Positions 26,272 through 34,796 of a stretch of DNA of 36,487 bases are shown here, piece after piece. This DNA comes from UMGS1933 sp051891435 (GTDB lineage Bacteria > Bacillota > Clostridia > TANB77 > CAG-508), in assembly GCA_051891435.1 (NCBI GenBank), contig JBJFFE010000059.1, positions 1 to 36,487 of the forward strand, given 5' to 3'. The notes under the pieces were generated by a model. That model saw only the letters and a program-made list of their open reading frames with translations. It made no database searches and was not told the DNA's origin. Numbering within the stretch: position 1 is the first letter of the stretch; the number at the start of each line of letters is the position of its first letter. The position numbers and the translations under genes were made by a program.

Positions 26272-28599
26272 TTATTCTTCTTCTGAATTTTCTACTGGTG
26301 GCTGTGCCATTTTTAATTCTTCCCATCTTTCTTTTGGCATTAATACTTTTCTTGGTTTACTTCCTTCATACCCAGAAATTATTCCTCTTTCTTCCATTTG
26401 ATCTATTATTCTAGCAGCTCTTGCATATCCTACTTTAAATTTTCTTTGTATATATGACGCAGATGCTTGTCCCATATCTATTACTGCTTCTATCGCCTCC
26501 ATTAGGAATGGATCTGTATCATCATCTGGGTCTTCATCTAATTCCTTATCCGTAGAATTTACTTTTTCTATTTTTTCTAATACGTCTTCACTATATGTTG
26601 GTCCTCCATTTTCTTTTAAGAACTCTACTATTTTTTCTACCTCACCATCTGATATATATGCACATTGAACTCTTTGCTTTTTCTGTCCTCCAGACATTGC
26701 AAATAACATATCACCTTTTCCAAGTAATTTTTCTGCTCCTCCAGTATCTAATATCGTTCTTGAATCAATCTGTGAAGTAACAGCAAAAGCAATTCTGGTT
26801 GCAATATTAGCTTTAATTAGTCCTGTTATTACATCAACAGATGGTCTTTGTGTTGCTATTACTAAGTGCATTCCTGCAGCTCTAGCTTTTTGTGCCAATC
26901 TACAAATTGCTTCTTCAACTTCTTTTGATGCTACCATCATTAAATCGGCAAGCTCATCTATAATAATTACTATTTGTGGTAATTTTTCGTCTAGTCCTTC
27001 TTTTTCTAAAGCTTCATTATATCCTTCTATTTCTCTTACATTTTTTTCTGCAAATAAATGATATCTATTTTCCATTTCCTGAACTGCCCAAGCAAGCGCT
27101 CCTGCTGCTTTTTTAGGGTCTGTTACTACTGGTATTAATAAATGTGGTATTCCATTATAAATAGAAAGTTCTACTACCTTAGGGTCTACCATTACAAGTT
27201 TTACCTCACTTGGTTTGGCTTTATATATAATACTTGTAATTAATGTATTTATACATACACTCTTTCCAGAGCCAGTACTTCCTGCAATAAGTACATGTGG
27301 CATTTTTGCTATATCTGCTGTTACAAGCTCTCCTGCTGCATCTTTACCTAATGCAAATGTAAGTTTTGATTTTGCCTCTCTAAACTTATCGCTATCAATA
27401 ACATCTCTTAATGCAACAACCTCTTTTTCTTTATTTGGTATTTCTATTCCTACAGCTTGTTTACCTGGTATTGGAGCCTCTATTCTAATACTTTCAGCAG
27501 CCAAACTAAGAGCAATATCATCTGCTAAGTTTGCTATTTTATTTACTCGTACTCCTTCTGCTGGTTTAAGTTCATACCTTGTAATTGTTGGTCCAACAGA
27601 TACATTTTCAACTTTCGCAGAAACTCCAAAGCTATATAATGTTCTTTGTAATTTACTTGCAGTATCTTGAATTGCTTTTTTTGAACTTTTCGTTCCGACT
27701 TTTCCTTCTTTTAAAAAGTTAATAGGTGGGAATTCATAATTTTGATCTTCTACTGTTAAAGCATGTTCTAGAGTTAATACTTCTCTCGATTTGTCCTCTT
27801 TTACTTCCTCTTGTTTTTTAAATAGTCCATTTGTATTTTTATTGTCTGTTGTATCATCTGATGGCATTTTTATTTTTATTTGTTCATCTAAAATTTCTGA
27901 GCTTTCTTTTTCTAGCTGTTTTTTATCTTTTTTATTAAATAAACTTAAGTGTTCTTTTTCTTCTTTTATTTCTATTTCAGGTTCTATGTTTCCTGTATAT
28001 TTTCTTTTTGATGCTTTTTCCTCTTTATATTTTGATTTTTCTCTTTCTTCTTTTTGTTCTTGTCTTTCCTCTACCATATTTTTTACAATTTCTGCTGGTT
28101 TTATGCCATATAAGAAAATAATAGTTATAATTCCAACACCTATAGAAAGTATTACTGTACCGGCTTCATCTATTAATTGTACTAAAGGATATGATACTAT
28201 TGCTCCTACTGCTCCTCCGCCAATGCTTTTTAATCCGTCTTGATAAGCTTCTACTACAGATTCTTCAAATTCTTTATTTTGTACGTCTATATTTCCCTTA
28301 AAAATTGTAATTAAAACAGAAATACATATTAGTAATATAAAATATTGAATTAACTTTGATGTGACATATTGTTTATCTTTATCACATGCTATGCTTATTG
28401 CAATTGAAAAAATTCCTATTGGTATTATGTATTTTATCCAACCAATCACCCCCCCTAGCATTGGGCTTAAGTGTTCTCCTATATATCCAGATTGTACATA
28501 TATTAGTATTGCTGATAGCACACTAAGTAATAGTAGTATAACTACTTGCATGTCTTTGTTGTGTTTTTTTACTGTTCTTTTTGCTTTTTTTCTTGCCAT
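26272..28599 (-). CDS. ftsK: FtsK/SpoIIIE-family DNA translocase
   Basis: 775 residues; ATG at 28599 with GAGGAG upstream. Four membrane helices occupy about residues 18-175, followed by a charged Lys/Glu linker (175-290). The motor begins near FPPINFLKEGK, with Walker A AGSTGSGKS, Walker B IVIIIDELADLMMVA, and ATQRPSVDVITGLIKANIATRIAF. The C-terminal gamma winged helix (AIEAVIDMGQASASYIQRKFKVGYARAARIIDQMEERGII) reads KOPS/SRS-type DNA signals. It moves chromosomal DNA through the septum at division or sporulation; vegetative FtsK and SpoIIIE cannot be told apart from sequence alone. An intrinsic terminator of the upstream gene separates it from the V-ATPase-H-like gene. Confidence 0.94.
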   Translation of the reverse strand: MARKKAKRTVKKHNKDMQVVILLLLSVLSAILIYVQSGYIGEHLSPMLGGVIGWIKYIIPIGIFSIAISIACDKDKQYVTSKLIQYFILLICISVLITIFKGNIDVQNKEFEESVVEAYQDGLKSIGGGAVGAIVSYPLVQLIDEAGTVILSIGVGIITIIFLYGIKPAEIVKNMVEERQEQKEEREKSKYKEEKASKRKYTGNIEPEIEIKEEKEHLSLFNKKDKKQLEKESSEILDEQIKIKMPSDDTTDNKNTNGLFKKQEEVKEDKSREVLTLEHALTVEDQNYEFPPINFLKEGKVGTKSSKKAIQDTASKLQRTLYSFGVSAKVENVSVGPTITRYELKPAEGVRVNKIANLADDIALSLAAESIRIEAPIPGKQAVGIEIPNKEKEVVALRDVIDSDKFREAKSKLTFALGKDAAGELVTADIAKMPHVLIAGSTGSGKSVCINTLITSIIYKAKPSEVKLVMVDPKVVELSIYNGIPHLLIPVVTDPKKAAGALAWAVQEMENRYHLFAEKNVREIEGYNEALEKEGLDEKLPQIVIIIDELADLMMVASKEVEEAICRLAQKARAAGMHLVIATQRPSVDVITGLIKANIATRIAFAVTSQIDSRTILDTGGAEKLLGKGDMLFAMSGGQKKQRVQCAYISDGEVEKIVEFLKENGGPTYSEDVLEKIEKVNSTDKELDEDPDDDTDPFLMEAIEAVIDMGQASASYIQRKFKVGYARAARIIDQMEERGIISGYEGSKPRKVLMPKERWEELKMAQPPVENSEEE

Positions 28600-28617
28600 T
28601 TTTTCTCCTCTTTCAAT

Positions 28618-28665
28618 AAAAAAGCCAGAAGGTTTTAAATCTTATGATTTAATTTTTCTGACTTT
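28618..28665 (-). terminator. Intrinsic terminator after the V-ATPase-H-like gene
   Basis: On the minus strand AAGTCAGAA pairs with TTCTGGCTT, with an inner TTAAATC/GATTTAA stem, followed by TTTTTT. It lies directly before the ftsK ribosome site. Confidence 0.85.
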
Positions 28666-28671
28666 CAGATA

Positions 28672-29130
28672 TTATTTAAGTTCTTTTCTGTTTATTTCTA
28701 TTGTTTTTATAGCTTCATTAATTGATACGCTTACATTATTAATTGCATTTTCTAAATTTGCAAGTATAGCATCTGCATAGTCTTTTGTTCCTTTTGAAAT
28801 TTCTCTTGACATTTCGTTTGCTGTTTCTATTATTTCCGCTTTTTGGTCATATGCTTTTCTTGTAATTTCATGTTCATCTATCATTGCAATAATTCTATTT
28901 TCTGCTTCTTTAACTATACCATCAGCTTCTTTTTTTGCTTCCTCAAGAATTCTACTTCTTTCTTCTTTAACCCATTTTGCCTGTTTTAATTCATCAGGAA
29001 GTTTTAATCTTATTTCCTTTATTATCTCTAAAACTTCATCTTTTTCCACTATTCCTTTTTCGGTGAATGGTATGTTTTTGCTTCTTTCCATTATATCCTC
29101 TAATGTTTCTAACAATGTAAAAATTTCCAT
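28672..29130 (-). CDS. V-ATPase subunit H / ATP-synthase B-like coiled-coil protein
   Basis: 152 residues from the ATG at 29130 (AAAGGGG upstream), four bases after the rsmD stop, so coupled to it. It is a helical coiled coil: MEIFTLLETLEDIMERSKNIPFTEKG, then VKEERSRILEEAKKEADGIVKEAENRIIAMIDEHEITRKAYDQKAEIIETANEMSREI. The EEAKKEAD..VKEAE pattern resembles V-ATPase subunit H and ATP synthase B stalks, though no ATPase genes are nearby. Firmicutes commonly have such a protein after rsmD (often with coaD), with a suggested envelope or division role. Function unproven. Confidence 0.75.
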   Translation of the reverse strand: MEIFTLLETLEDIMERSKNIPFTEKGIVEKDEVLEIIKEIRLKLPDELKQAKWVKEERSRILEEAKKEADGIVKEAENRIIAMIDEHEITRKAYDQKAEIIETANEMSREISKGTKDYADAILANLENAINNVSVSINEAIKTIEINRKELK

Positions 29131-29134
29131 TTTT

Positions 29135-29692
29135 TTACCCCTTTCGAATAAATATGAGCCAAACGCTTCCATATTTTCTCTTATCAAAAATTTCAGCTTC
29201 TTTAATTTTTATTATTTCGTCTTCCTTTGTAATGTCATCTGTTTCTATAATAATAATTCCATCTTCTGTTAGCAAATCGCTCATAATTATCTTTTGTAAT
29301 GCCATAATTGCAAAATTTGTTTTATATGGCGGATCTAAAAATACTATGTCAAATTTTTTGTTTTGCTTAGCTAATTCTTTTAGTACTTCATTATAATCCT
29401 TATTTATAATAGTAGATTTTTCTAAGTTTTTCGTATTTTCTATATTTGTTTTTATTACTTGTATTGCTTCAAATACCTTATCACCAAAAATAGCTTCTTT
29501 TGCACCTCTACTTAAAGCTTCAATTCCTAAAGCTCCTGTTCCAGCAAATAAATCTAAAACAACTGCATCTTGGATATTATTTTGTATTATGTTAAAAAGT
29601 GCTTCCTTTACTCTATCTAATGTAGGTCTGGTATTATCTCCTTCTAAAGCAATAAGTTTTTTCCCTCTAGACTTGCCACTAATAACTCTCAT
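29135..29692 (-). CDS. rsmD: 16S rRNA (guanine(966)-N2)-methyltransferase
   Basis: 185 residues, the full length. It methylates G966 of 16S rRNA (E. coli numbering) using S-adenosylmethionine. Seen: MRVISGKSRGKKL, TRPTLDRVKEALFNII, the SAM-binding VLDLFAGTGALGIEALSRGA, and the catalytic DPPY in FDIVFLDPPYKTNF. ATG at 29692 with AGAGGT upstream. The following gene begins four bases after the stop. The 123 bases before it, back to the ATPase gene, are AT-rich and show no other feature. Confidence 0.95.
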   Translation of the reverse strand: MRVISGKSRGKKLIALEGDNTRPTLDRVKEALFNIIQNNIQDAVVLDLFAGTGALGIEALSRGAKEAIFGDKVFEAIQVIKTNIENTKNLEKSTIINKDYNEVLKELAKQNKKFDIVFLDPPYKTNFAIMALQKIIMSDLLTEDGIIIIETDDITKEDEIIKIKEAEIFDKRKYGSVWLIFIRKG

Positions 29693-29815
29693 GAAAAACC
29701 TCTTTTATACCTATATATTTTATTTCAAATTTTTAAGATGTCAATAGAATTCACACAATTGTCATATAGATATAATATTTTTGTAATATTTAAAATAATT
29801 CTTATACATTATACA

Positions 29816-32503
29816 TTATATATTTTTGTTTTGCAAGTTTTTAGAAACTTTTTCTTTAGAAGAAAATAAAATTACCTTTCCAAATTTATATTCATTTATT
29901 TTCTTCTGTAATTCGACAATTATTAATGGTAATATTGAAATTCCTGCAACTATTCCCCATTGCACAGAATTTAATTCTGCCACTTTAAAAACATCACAGA
30001 TTTGTGGTATTGTTATAACAATAACTTGCAAGAAAATACCCAATAATATTGCACCTGTTAAATATACGTTCTTAAATATCCCTATTTTAAATATTGATTG
30101 TTCTGTTCTTACATTAAGGCTATGTACCAGTTCTAATATGCTTAATGATGCAAAAGCCATTGTTCTTGCCACTGTTAATCCATATAATTTATTTCCTATA
30201 CTAAAAGCCATCAGTGTTAATATGCCTATCATAGCACCTTCTATAAATATTTTTCCCCACAATCCATCTGCAAATAAACTTTTTTTGGCATCTTGTGGTT
30301 TTTTATCCATTATGTCTTTTTCCATTGGTTCCATTCCAAGAGCTATTGCTGGTAATGAATCTGTTACTAAGTTTATCCATAACAAATGTATTGCTAAAAG
30401 CGGTGTTTCCCAACCTAATAATAATCCAAAAAATATTACTACAATTTCTCCAACATTAGTTGCAAGTAAAAAGTGAACTGCCTTTTTTATATTATCGTAT
30501 ATATGTCTTCCATTTTTCACTGCTTTTACAATTGTTACAAAATTATCATCTGTAAGCACCATGTCTGCTGCATTTTTCGCTACATCGGTTCCATTTTTGC
30601 CCATTGCTATACCTATGTCTGCATTTTTTAATGCAGGAGCATCATTTACTCCGGTCTCCTGTCATTGCCACAACATTTCCTTTTGATTTAAAAGCTTTTA
30701 CTATTCTTACTTTATGTTCTGGCGATACTCTTGCAAACACTGAATAATTCATTATGTCCTTTTCTAGTTTTTCTTGTGGCATTTTTTCTAGTTCTTCTCC
30801 TGTTAGGGTTTTATCTCCTAAAGTTAGTATTCCTAAATCTTTTGCAATTGCTTTTGCTGTAATAATATGGTCTCCAGTTATCATAATAGTTTTTATTCCT
30901 GCTTTTTTACATGTTGCAACAGCCTCCTTAACACCTGGTCTTGGTGGGTCTATCATCCCAATTAAGCCAACAAAAATTAAATCTTTTTCTATATTTTCAT
31001 TAATATGCTGTGGTAAATTTTTTAAATCTAAATATGCTACAGCTATAACTCTTAATGCTTCATTTGCCATATTGTCATTTTGTTTTAATATTGTACTTTT
31101 TTGCATATTATCTAATACATCAACTGCTCCATTTAAATATATTTTATTACATTTATTTAATAATACATCTGGTGCACCTTTAGTAATTATTCTATATCCA
31201 TCATCTTTTTTATGTACTGTTGTCATTAATTTTCTTTTAGAATCAAATGATACTTCATTTATTCTTTGCATTTGCTCATATAATTTTTCCTTATTTTGCC
31301 CTTGTTTTATTGCAGCTTCTACTAATGCTTTTTCTGTTGCCTCGCCTTCCACTAAAACTTTATCTTTTTCATAACTAATGTCACAGTCTGTACACATACA
31401 GGCTAATTGTAAAATGTTTTTATTATTACTAAAATCATTTTGTTCTATTAAATTGTTTTCAAATATTTTTACTACTGTCATTTTGTTTTGTGTTAATGTT
31501 CCCGTTTTATCAGAACATATTATATTACTGCTTCCTAATGTTTCTACTGCTGGAAGTTTTCTAATTATGCTATTTTGTCTTGCCATTTTCGTAACACCTA
31601 TTGATAAAAGAATTGTTACAATTGCTGGCAATCCCTCTGGGATTGCTGCAACAGCTAAGCCTACAGAAGTCATAAACATTTCTATTGGAGATATTTTTTT
31701 GAATAAACCTATTATAAATATTAAGAAACAAATTGCTAGAGCTGCTAGCCCTAATTTCTTACCTACCTCTCCTAACTTTTTCTGAAGTGGTGTTTCTGGT
31801 GTTTCATCAGTCATTATCATTTTTGCAATTTTTCCAACACTTGTATTCATACCAGTTTCAACTACAACTGCCTCTGCATGTCCGATTTACAACTATTGTT
31901 GTTCCAAAAATCATATTTAACATGTCTCCTAGTTGAACATCTTGCTTTAAAATTTCAGCCTCATCTTTTTCTATTGAAACTGTTTCTCCGAGTTAATGCA
32001 GATTCTTCTATTTTTAAATTATATGCTTTTATAAGTCTTGCATCTGCTGGTACATAGTTTCCTGCCTCTACAGTAATTATATCCCCTGGAACGATTTCTG
32101 TACTTGGCACTTGTTTTATTTGCCCATTTCTTTTTACTTTGCAAGTTGGCGCAGACATCTTTTTTAAAGCTTCTAAGGATTTTTCAGCCTTACTTTCCTG
32201 CACTACTCCCATAATAGCATTTAAAATTACAATAGCTATAATAATTATGGAATCAACATATTCATTTGATGACTGCACATATGAAAGAATAGCAGAAATA
32301 ATTGCAGCAATAATTAAAACTATTATCATGAAATCTTTAAATTGATTTATAAATTTAATAAATATATTTGTTTTTTTACTTTCCAATAATTTATTTAATC
32401 CATATTTTTCTTTTCTTTTTTCAGCCTCATCATCTGTAAGCCCTCTTTCAAAATTAGTTTTTAATTTTTTTTGTACCTCTTCTAATGATAGTGTATGCCA
32501 CAT
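29816..32503 (-). CDS. P-type Ca2+-transporting ATPase, three CGGA +1 sites
   Basis: P2-type cation pump of the SERCA/PMR1-like group. ATG at 32503 with AAAGGAG upstream. Segments of 171, 35, 410 and 278 residues join to 894, a normal size. Joined, it has the N-terminal cation ATPase domain, membrane helices 1-2 (FMIIVLIIAAIISAIL, IIIIAIVILNAIMGVV), PGDIITVEAGNYVPADARL, the actuator TGE loop (made at site 1), helix 4 with VAAIPEGLPAIVTI, the phosphorylation motif CSDKTGTLTQNKM, MTGDHIITAKAIAKDLGI, the hinge TGDGVNDAPALKNADIGIAMG (made at site 3), and the six-helix C-terminus. Two of three sites build residues the pump cannot work without. Confidence 0.92.
30650..30653 (-). other. CGGA +1 shift site 3 in the Ca2+-ATPase
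   Basis: GAC then CGGA then GTA. Dropping C gives AMTGD-GVNDAPALKNADIG, the invariant TGDGVND hinge of P-type ATPases. Confidence 0.97.
31881..31884 (-). other. CGGA +1 shift site 2 in the Ca2+-ATPase
   Basis: AAT then CGGA then CAT. Dropping C gives FGTTIVVN-GHAEAVVVETGMNT, as expected for the actuator domain (family V.xGxa..vV..TG). Confidence 0.95.
31987..31990 (-). other. CGGA +1 shift site 1 in the Ca2+-ATPase
   Basis: ACT then CGGA then GAA. Dropping C gives EESALT-GETVSIEKD, the TGE loop needed for dephosphorylation. Zero frame stops at residue 180. Confidence 0.95.
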
Positions 32504-32603
32504 AGTTTTCCACTCTCCTTTGTATTTTTGATATTTAATATTATGCTTGTACTTGTTTTTTATTACTATTTTATAGCAAATTGTAATTTGTATAACACTA
32601 CTT

Positions 32604-32725
32604 CTCAGCCTACCTTTTGTATGATTTTTTTAAAAGGTCAAACTCTCCAAGGCATACGCGGGTATTCCCCCGTCTCAAAGGACTGTCGAGATTTGACTTT
32701 TAAAAAAATATACAAAACGGCTGAG
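32604..32725. repeat. Long hairpin element F
   Basis: Stepwise pairing CTCAGCC/GGCTGAG, TTTTGTA/TACAAAA, TTTTTTTAAAA with its complement, GTCAAA/TTTGAC, then an apical part with ACGCGGG/CCCCCGT. The 3' flank (ACCCTTCTCTCTATTCTATA...) matches the flank of element B, and like B it is followed closely by a standard element (G). It is of a different type from A-E and G. With G it fills most of the 475-base gap. Confidence 0.75.
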
Positions 32726-32784
32726 ATTATATAAACACCCTTCTCTCTATTCTATATGAATAAATCAATTTCATAGCAATAAAG

Positions 32785-32930
32785 TAGCCAAACGCAGGGG
32801 TTTTATATATTTTAAAAGCGAGTTGTTCCGTGGGGACCGCCGTGGGCTGTTAAAGGCGACAGCCTTGTTACAGCGCCGGTGGGAAGCAACGAGCAATTTA
32901 AAATATAAAAACCCCGACGAGATTTGGCGG
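32785..32930 (+). repeat. Modular hairpin element G (standard base and core)
   Basis: 146 bp, same ends and core as element E. Differences between E and G fall mostly in pairs or loops: GTTG/CAAC here against GTG/CAC in E, GACA loop against GATA, and a different long AT stem that still pairs. Confidence 0.85.
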
Positions 32931-32978
32931 TCGTCTTTTGATATTTTTAATAAAACAGATACTCACACAAATTACAAT

Positions 32979-33756
32979 TTATGTGTTGTTATGTTGTACC
33001 CCATTATTGTCTATTGTATAATTATCTGCATAGATCAATTCTGATACTGTAACTAAAGTGTAACCTTTTTCTTTTATTTTACTTATTATTTCGTTTAAAC
33101 TAAGGGCTGTGTTTTCTGTTCCATTATGCATTAATATTATGCTACCATTCTCCAATTTTGGTTCTATTCTTTCCCACATTTGGTCACCGGGTAAGTCCTT
33201 TATAGTCTAATGTATCTATTGACCATTGTATAGTTTTATGTCCTAATTCTTCTGCTGATTGTATTACTGTATTATTGTATTCTCCATACGGTCCTCTATA
33301 AAGGCATGTTCCTTGCTCTGTAATTTTCTTTATTAAATCAGAACATTTTTGTATTTGCTCTTTGTTTTGCTCATAACTTATATTATTTACATGTGGATGG
33401 TTATATGAATGATTTCCTATTTCATGTCCTGCTTCATATATTTTCTTGACTGCTTCTTCATTTTTTTCTACCCAATCTCCTACCATAAAAAATGTAACCT
33501 TAACTTCTTGGTTTTTTAATGTTTCTAAAATCATATCAATATCTTCTGCACTCCATGCACAATTTATTGTGATCGTAACTTTTGGTTCATTTGTTTCTAC
33601 ACTATATATTGGCAATAGTTTACCTACATTACTAGCAGTTTCAACTGTTTTTTGAGTATCGTTATTAATTGCAGATGCTGCTAAGAACAATACTACTACC
33701 GTAAAAAGTGTAACAATATATGACATTATCTTATCTTTATTAAATACAAAAAACAT
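32979..33756 (-). CDS. Polysaccharide deacetylase (PdaB/YlxY-like), one CGGT +1 site
   Basis: NodB-fold deacetylase acting on peptidoglycan or another cell-wall glycan. ATG at 33756 with AGGGGG upstream. An N-terminal helix (about 10-29, SYIVTLFTVVVLFLAASA) anchors it outside. Visible: TITINCAWSAEDIDMIL where many relatives have TFDDG, VTFFMVGDWV, the zinc motif GHEIGNHSYNHPH, RGPYGEYN, IQWSIDTLDYKGLT. There CGG is followed at once by TGA; skipping the C gives GLT-GDQMWERIEPKLENGSIILMHNGTENTALSLNEII and the usual C-terminus, 258 residues in all. The missing first Asp pair is typical of the YlxY/PdaB branch. A sporulation role is likely but unproven. Confidence 0.87.
33186..33189 (-). other. 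CGGT +1 shift site in the polysaccharide deacetylase
   Basis: ACC then CGGT then GAC. The only site with T as fourth base; zero frame meets TGA directly after CGG. Dropping C gives DYKGLT-GDQMWERIEPK and restores the conserved C-terminal third. Confidence 0.9.
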
Positions 33757-33931
33757 AAAAAAATCCCCCTAAAATATGCTAATTAATTCTATTCATATTT
33801 TAGAAGGTTATTACTATATATTAAATTATTTTTTTACTCAATCGCATTTTTGTAATGATTGTCTTATTCGTTGAACATCTGGAGGCAGGTGCAAGTAAAA
33901 TTGTTTTATTGTCTACCGAACATCAGATTAA

Positions 33932-33961
33932 TTTGCTATTTTATGTTGACTATGGTATAAT
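33932..33961 (+). promoter_or_regulatory. Likely promoter with extended -10 for the small gene at 34046
   Basis: TTTGCT (33932-33937), 18-base spacer, then TGG-TATAAT (TATAAT at 33956-33961), an extended -10. The rest of the 289-base gap 33757-34045 shows nothing else I can name. Confidence 0.6.
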
Positions 33962-34045
33962 ATTATTATAAATTGGCGATTTTTAATTTTATTTAAAAAT
34001 GCTCGTTTTTATATAAAATATACCTATGATAAGGAAGTGATTTGT

Positions 34046-34207
34046 ATGAAATTAATTAATGATACAAATATCACTAGCACGGCTTTAACAGTAAGAAAAG
34101 AAAATAGTTTAGCTGTTATTCGTAATTTTACATATACAGCTATGAGGATTTCAAGAAAAGCAATTTTTGCTGCATTTGCTTTGACTTTATTAAATTTGGT
34201 TATTTAG
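34046..34207 (+). CDS. 53-residue small protein with hydrophobic C-terminus
   Basis: ATG at 34046 with AAGGAAGTGA upstream and a good promoter 85 bases before. It reads MKLINDTNITSTALTVRKEN, then a basic middle (TYTAMRISRKA) and a hydrophobic end IFAAFALTLLNLVI. It is the only plus-strand gene in the last 20 kb. The C-terminal helix suggests a membrane-associated small protein. I do not recognise a family. Confidence 0.55.
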   Translation: MKLINDTNITSTALTVRKENSLAVIRNFTYTAMRISRKAIFAAFALTLLNLVI

Positions 34208-34229
34208 ATATGAAATAATGATTTTTTAC

Positions 34230-34256
34230 GGGCAGGGATGGAACCCTGCCCCTACA
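34230..34256. repeat. Palindrome GGGCAGGG/CCCTGCCC with TGTAGGGG edge
   Basis: An 8-bp stem with a 6-base loop, bordered on the minus strand by TGTAGGGG. Between the small gene and the convergent gene at 34261. Confidence 0.8.
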
Positions 34257-34260
34257 ATTT

Positions 34261-34731
34261 CTATTGTATAATTTGATATGCTCCTATTATTTGTACTAAA
34301 TATTTATCATATATTTGTTCATAAGACATTCCTGTGTCTGAACCAAAATCCTTTTTTTCTATTTCTATTGATAATTTTTTTTCGTTTGTATTAATAATTT
34401 CTATGTTATCTACTTTTTCATAATTGTTCTTTTTTTCTTCAAATTTATCTTTGTCCTCAAATTGCTCATACATTTTTACCGTTTTTAAAACATTGTTTTC
34501 AAAATTATATTCTATAATTCTATTGTATTCTGACGTACTTTTTATTACAAGTTTTTCACCTTCTATTGTTTTAGAAGTTTTTATTCCAGTATTCTTTTGC
34601 TGTTCTTCGACATTTCTATGTGATAATACTAAATTAATTCCAAATACCAAAAGAATTATAACTAATACTGCTATCAGTTCTTTTTTTAAATTAATTTTCT
34701 TTTCTTGCTTTTCTTCACTATGTTTTTCCAT
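34261..34731 (-). CDS. Membrane-anchored protein of unknown function
   Basis: 156 residues; ATG at 34731 with AAGGAG upstream. A basic N-terminus (KKINLKKE) precedes one helix (about 19-37, LIAVLVIILLVFGINLVLS), so the remaining 115 residues should face outside. The outer part alternates beta-like strands (LVIKSTSEYNRIIEYNFENNVLKTVKMYEQF) with charged helices. No cysteine lipobox. It is preceded by the terminator of the MucBP-repeat gene. No family recognised. Confidence 0.65.
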   Translation of the reverse strand: MEKHSEEKQEKKINLKKELIAVLVIILLVFGINLVLSHRNVEEQQKNTGIKTSKTIEGEKLVIKSTSEYNRIIEYNFENNVLKTVKMYEQFEDKDKFEEKKNNYEKVDNIEIINTNEKKLSIEIEKKDFGSDTGMSYEQIYDKYLVQIIGAYQIIQ

Positions 34732-34755
34732 ATTCTCTCCTTCACTTTACTACTT

Positions 34756-34785
34756 AAAAAGAGGATATTTTTATATCCTCTTTTT
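34756..34785 (-). terminator. Intrinsic terminator after the MucBP-repeat gene
   Basis: Perfect 13-bp arms (34756-34768 with 34773-34785) around TTTT; the stem itself ends in TTTTT on either strand. Confidence 0.88.
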
Positions 34786-34796
34786 ATATTGATTAA

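Noticed and set aside
27215..28243. Plus-strand open frames inside ftsK, the ATPase and other long genes
   Set aside because: They lie antisense to clearly conserved genes, lack ribosome sites and have Ser/Leu/Phe-rich compositions typical of antisense AT-rich DNA.
4207..33189. The extra C bases as sequencing or assembly errors
   Set aside because: The tetramer CGGA occurs at many other places in intact genes (e.g. TTC GGA, GGC GGA, GAC GGA) without a frame break. An error tied to sequence context would hit those as well. Not fully excluded without reads.
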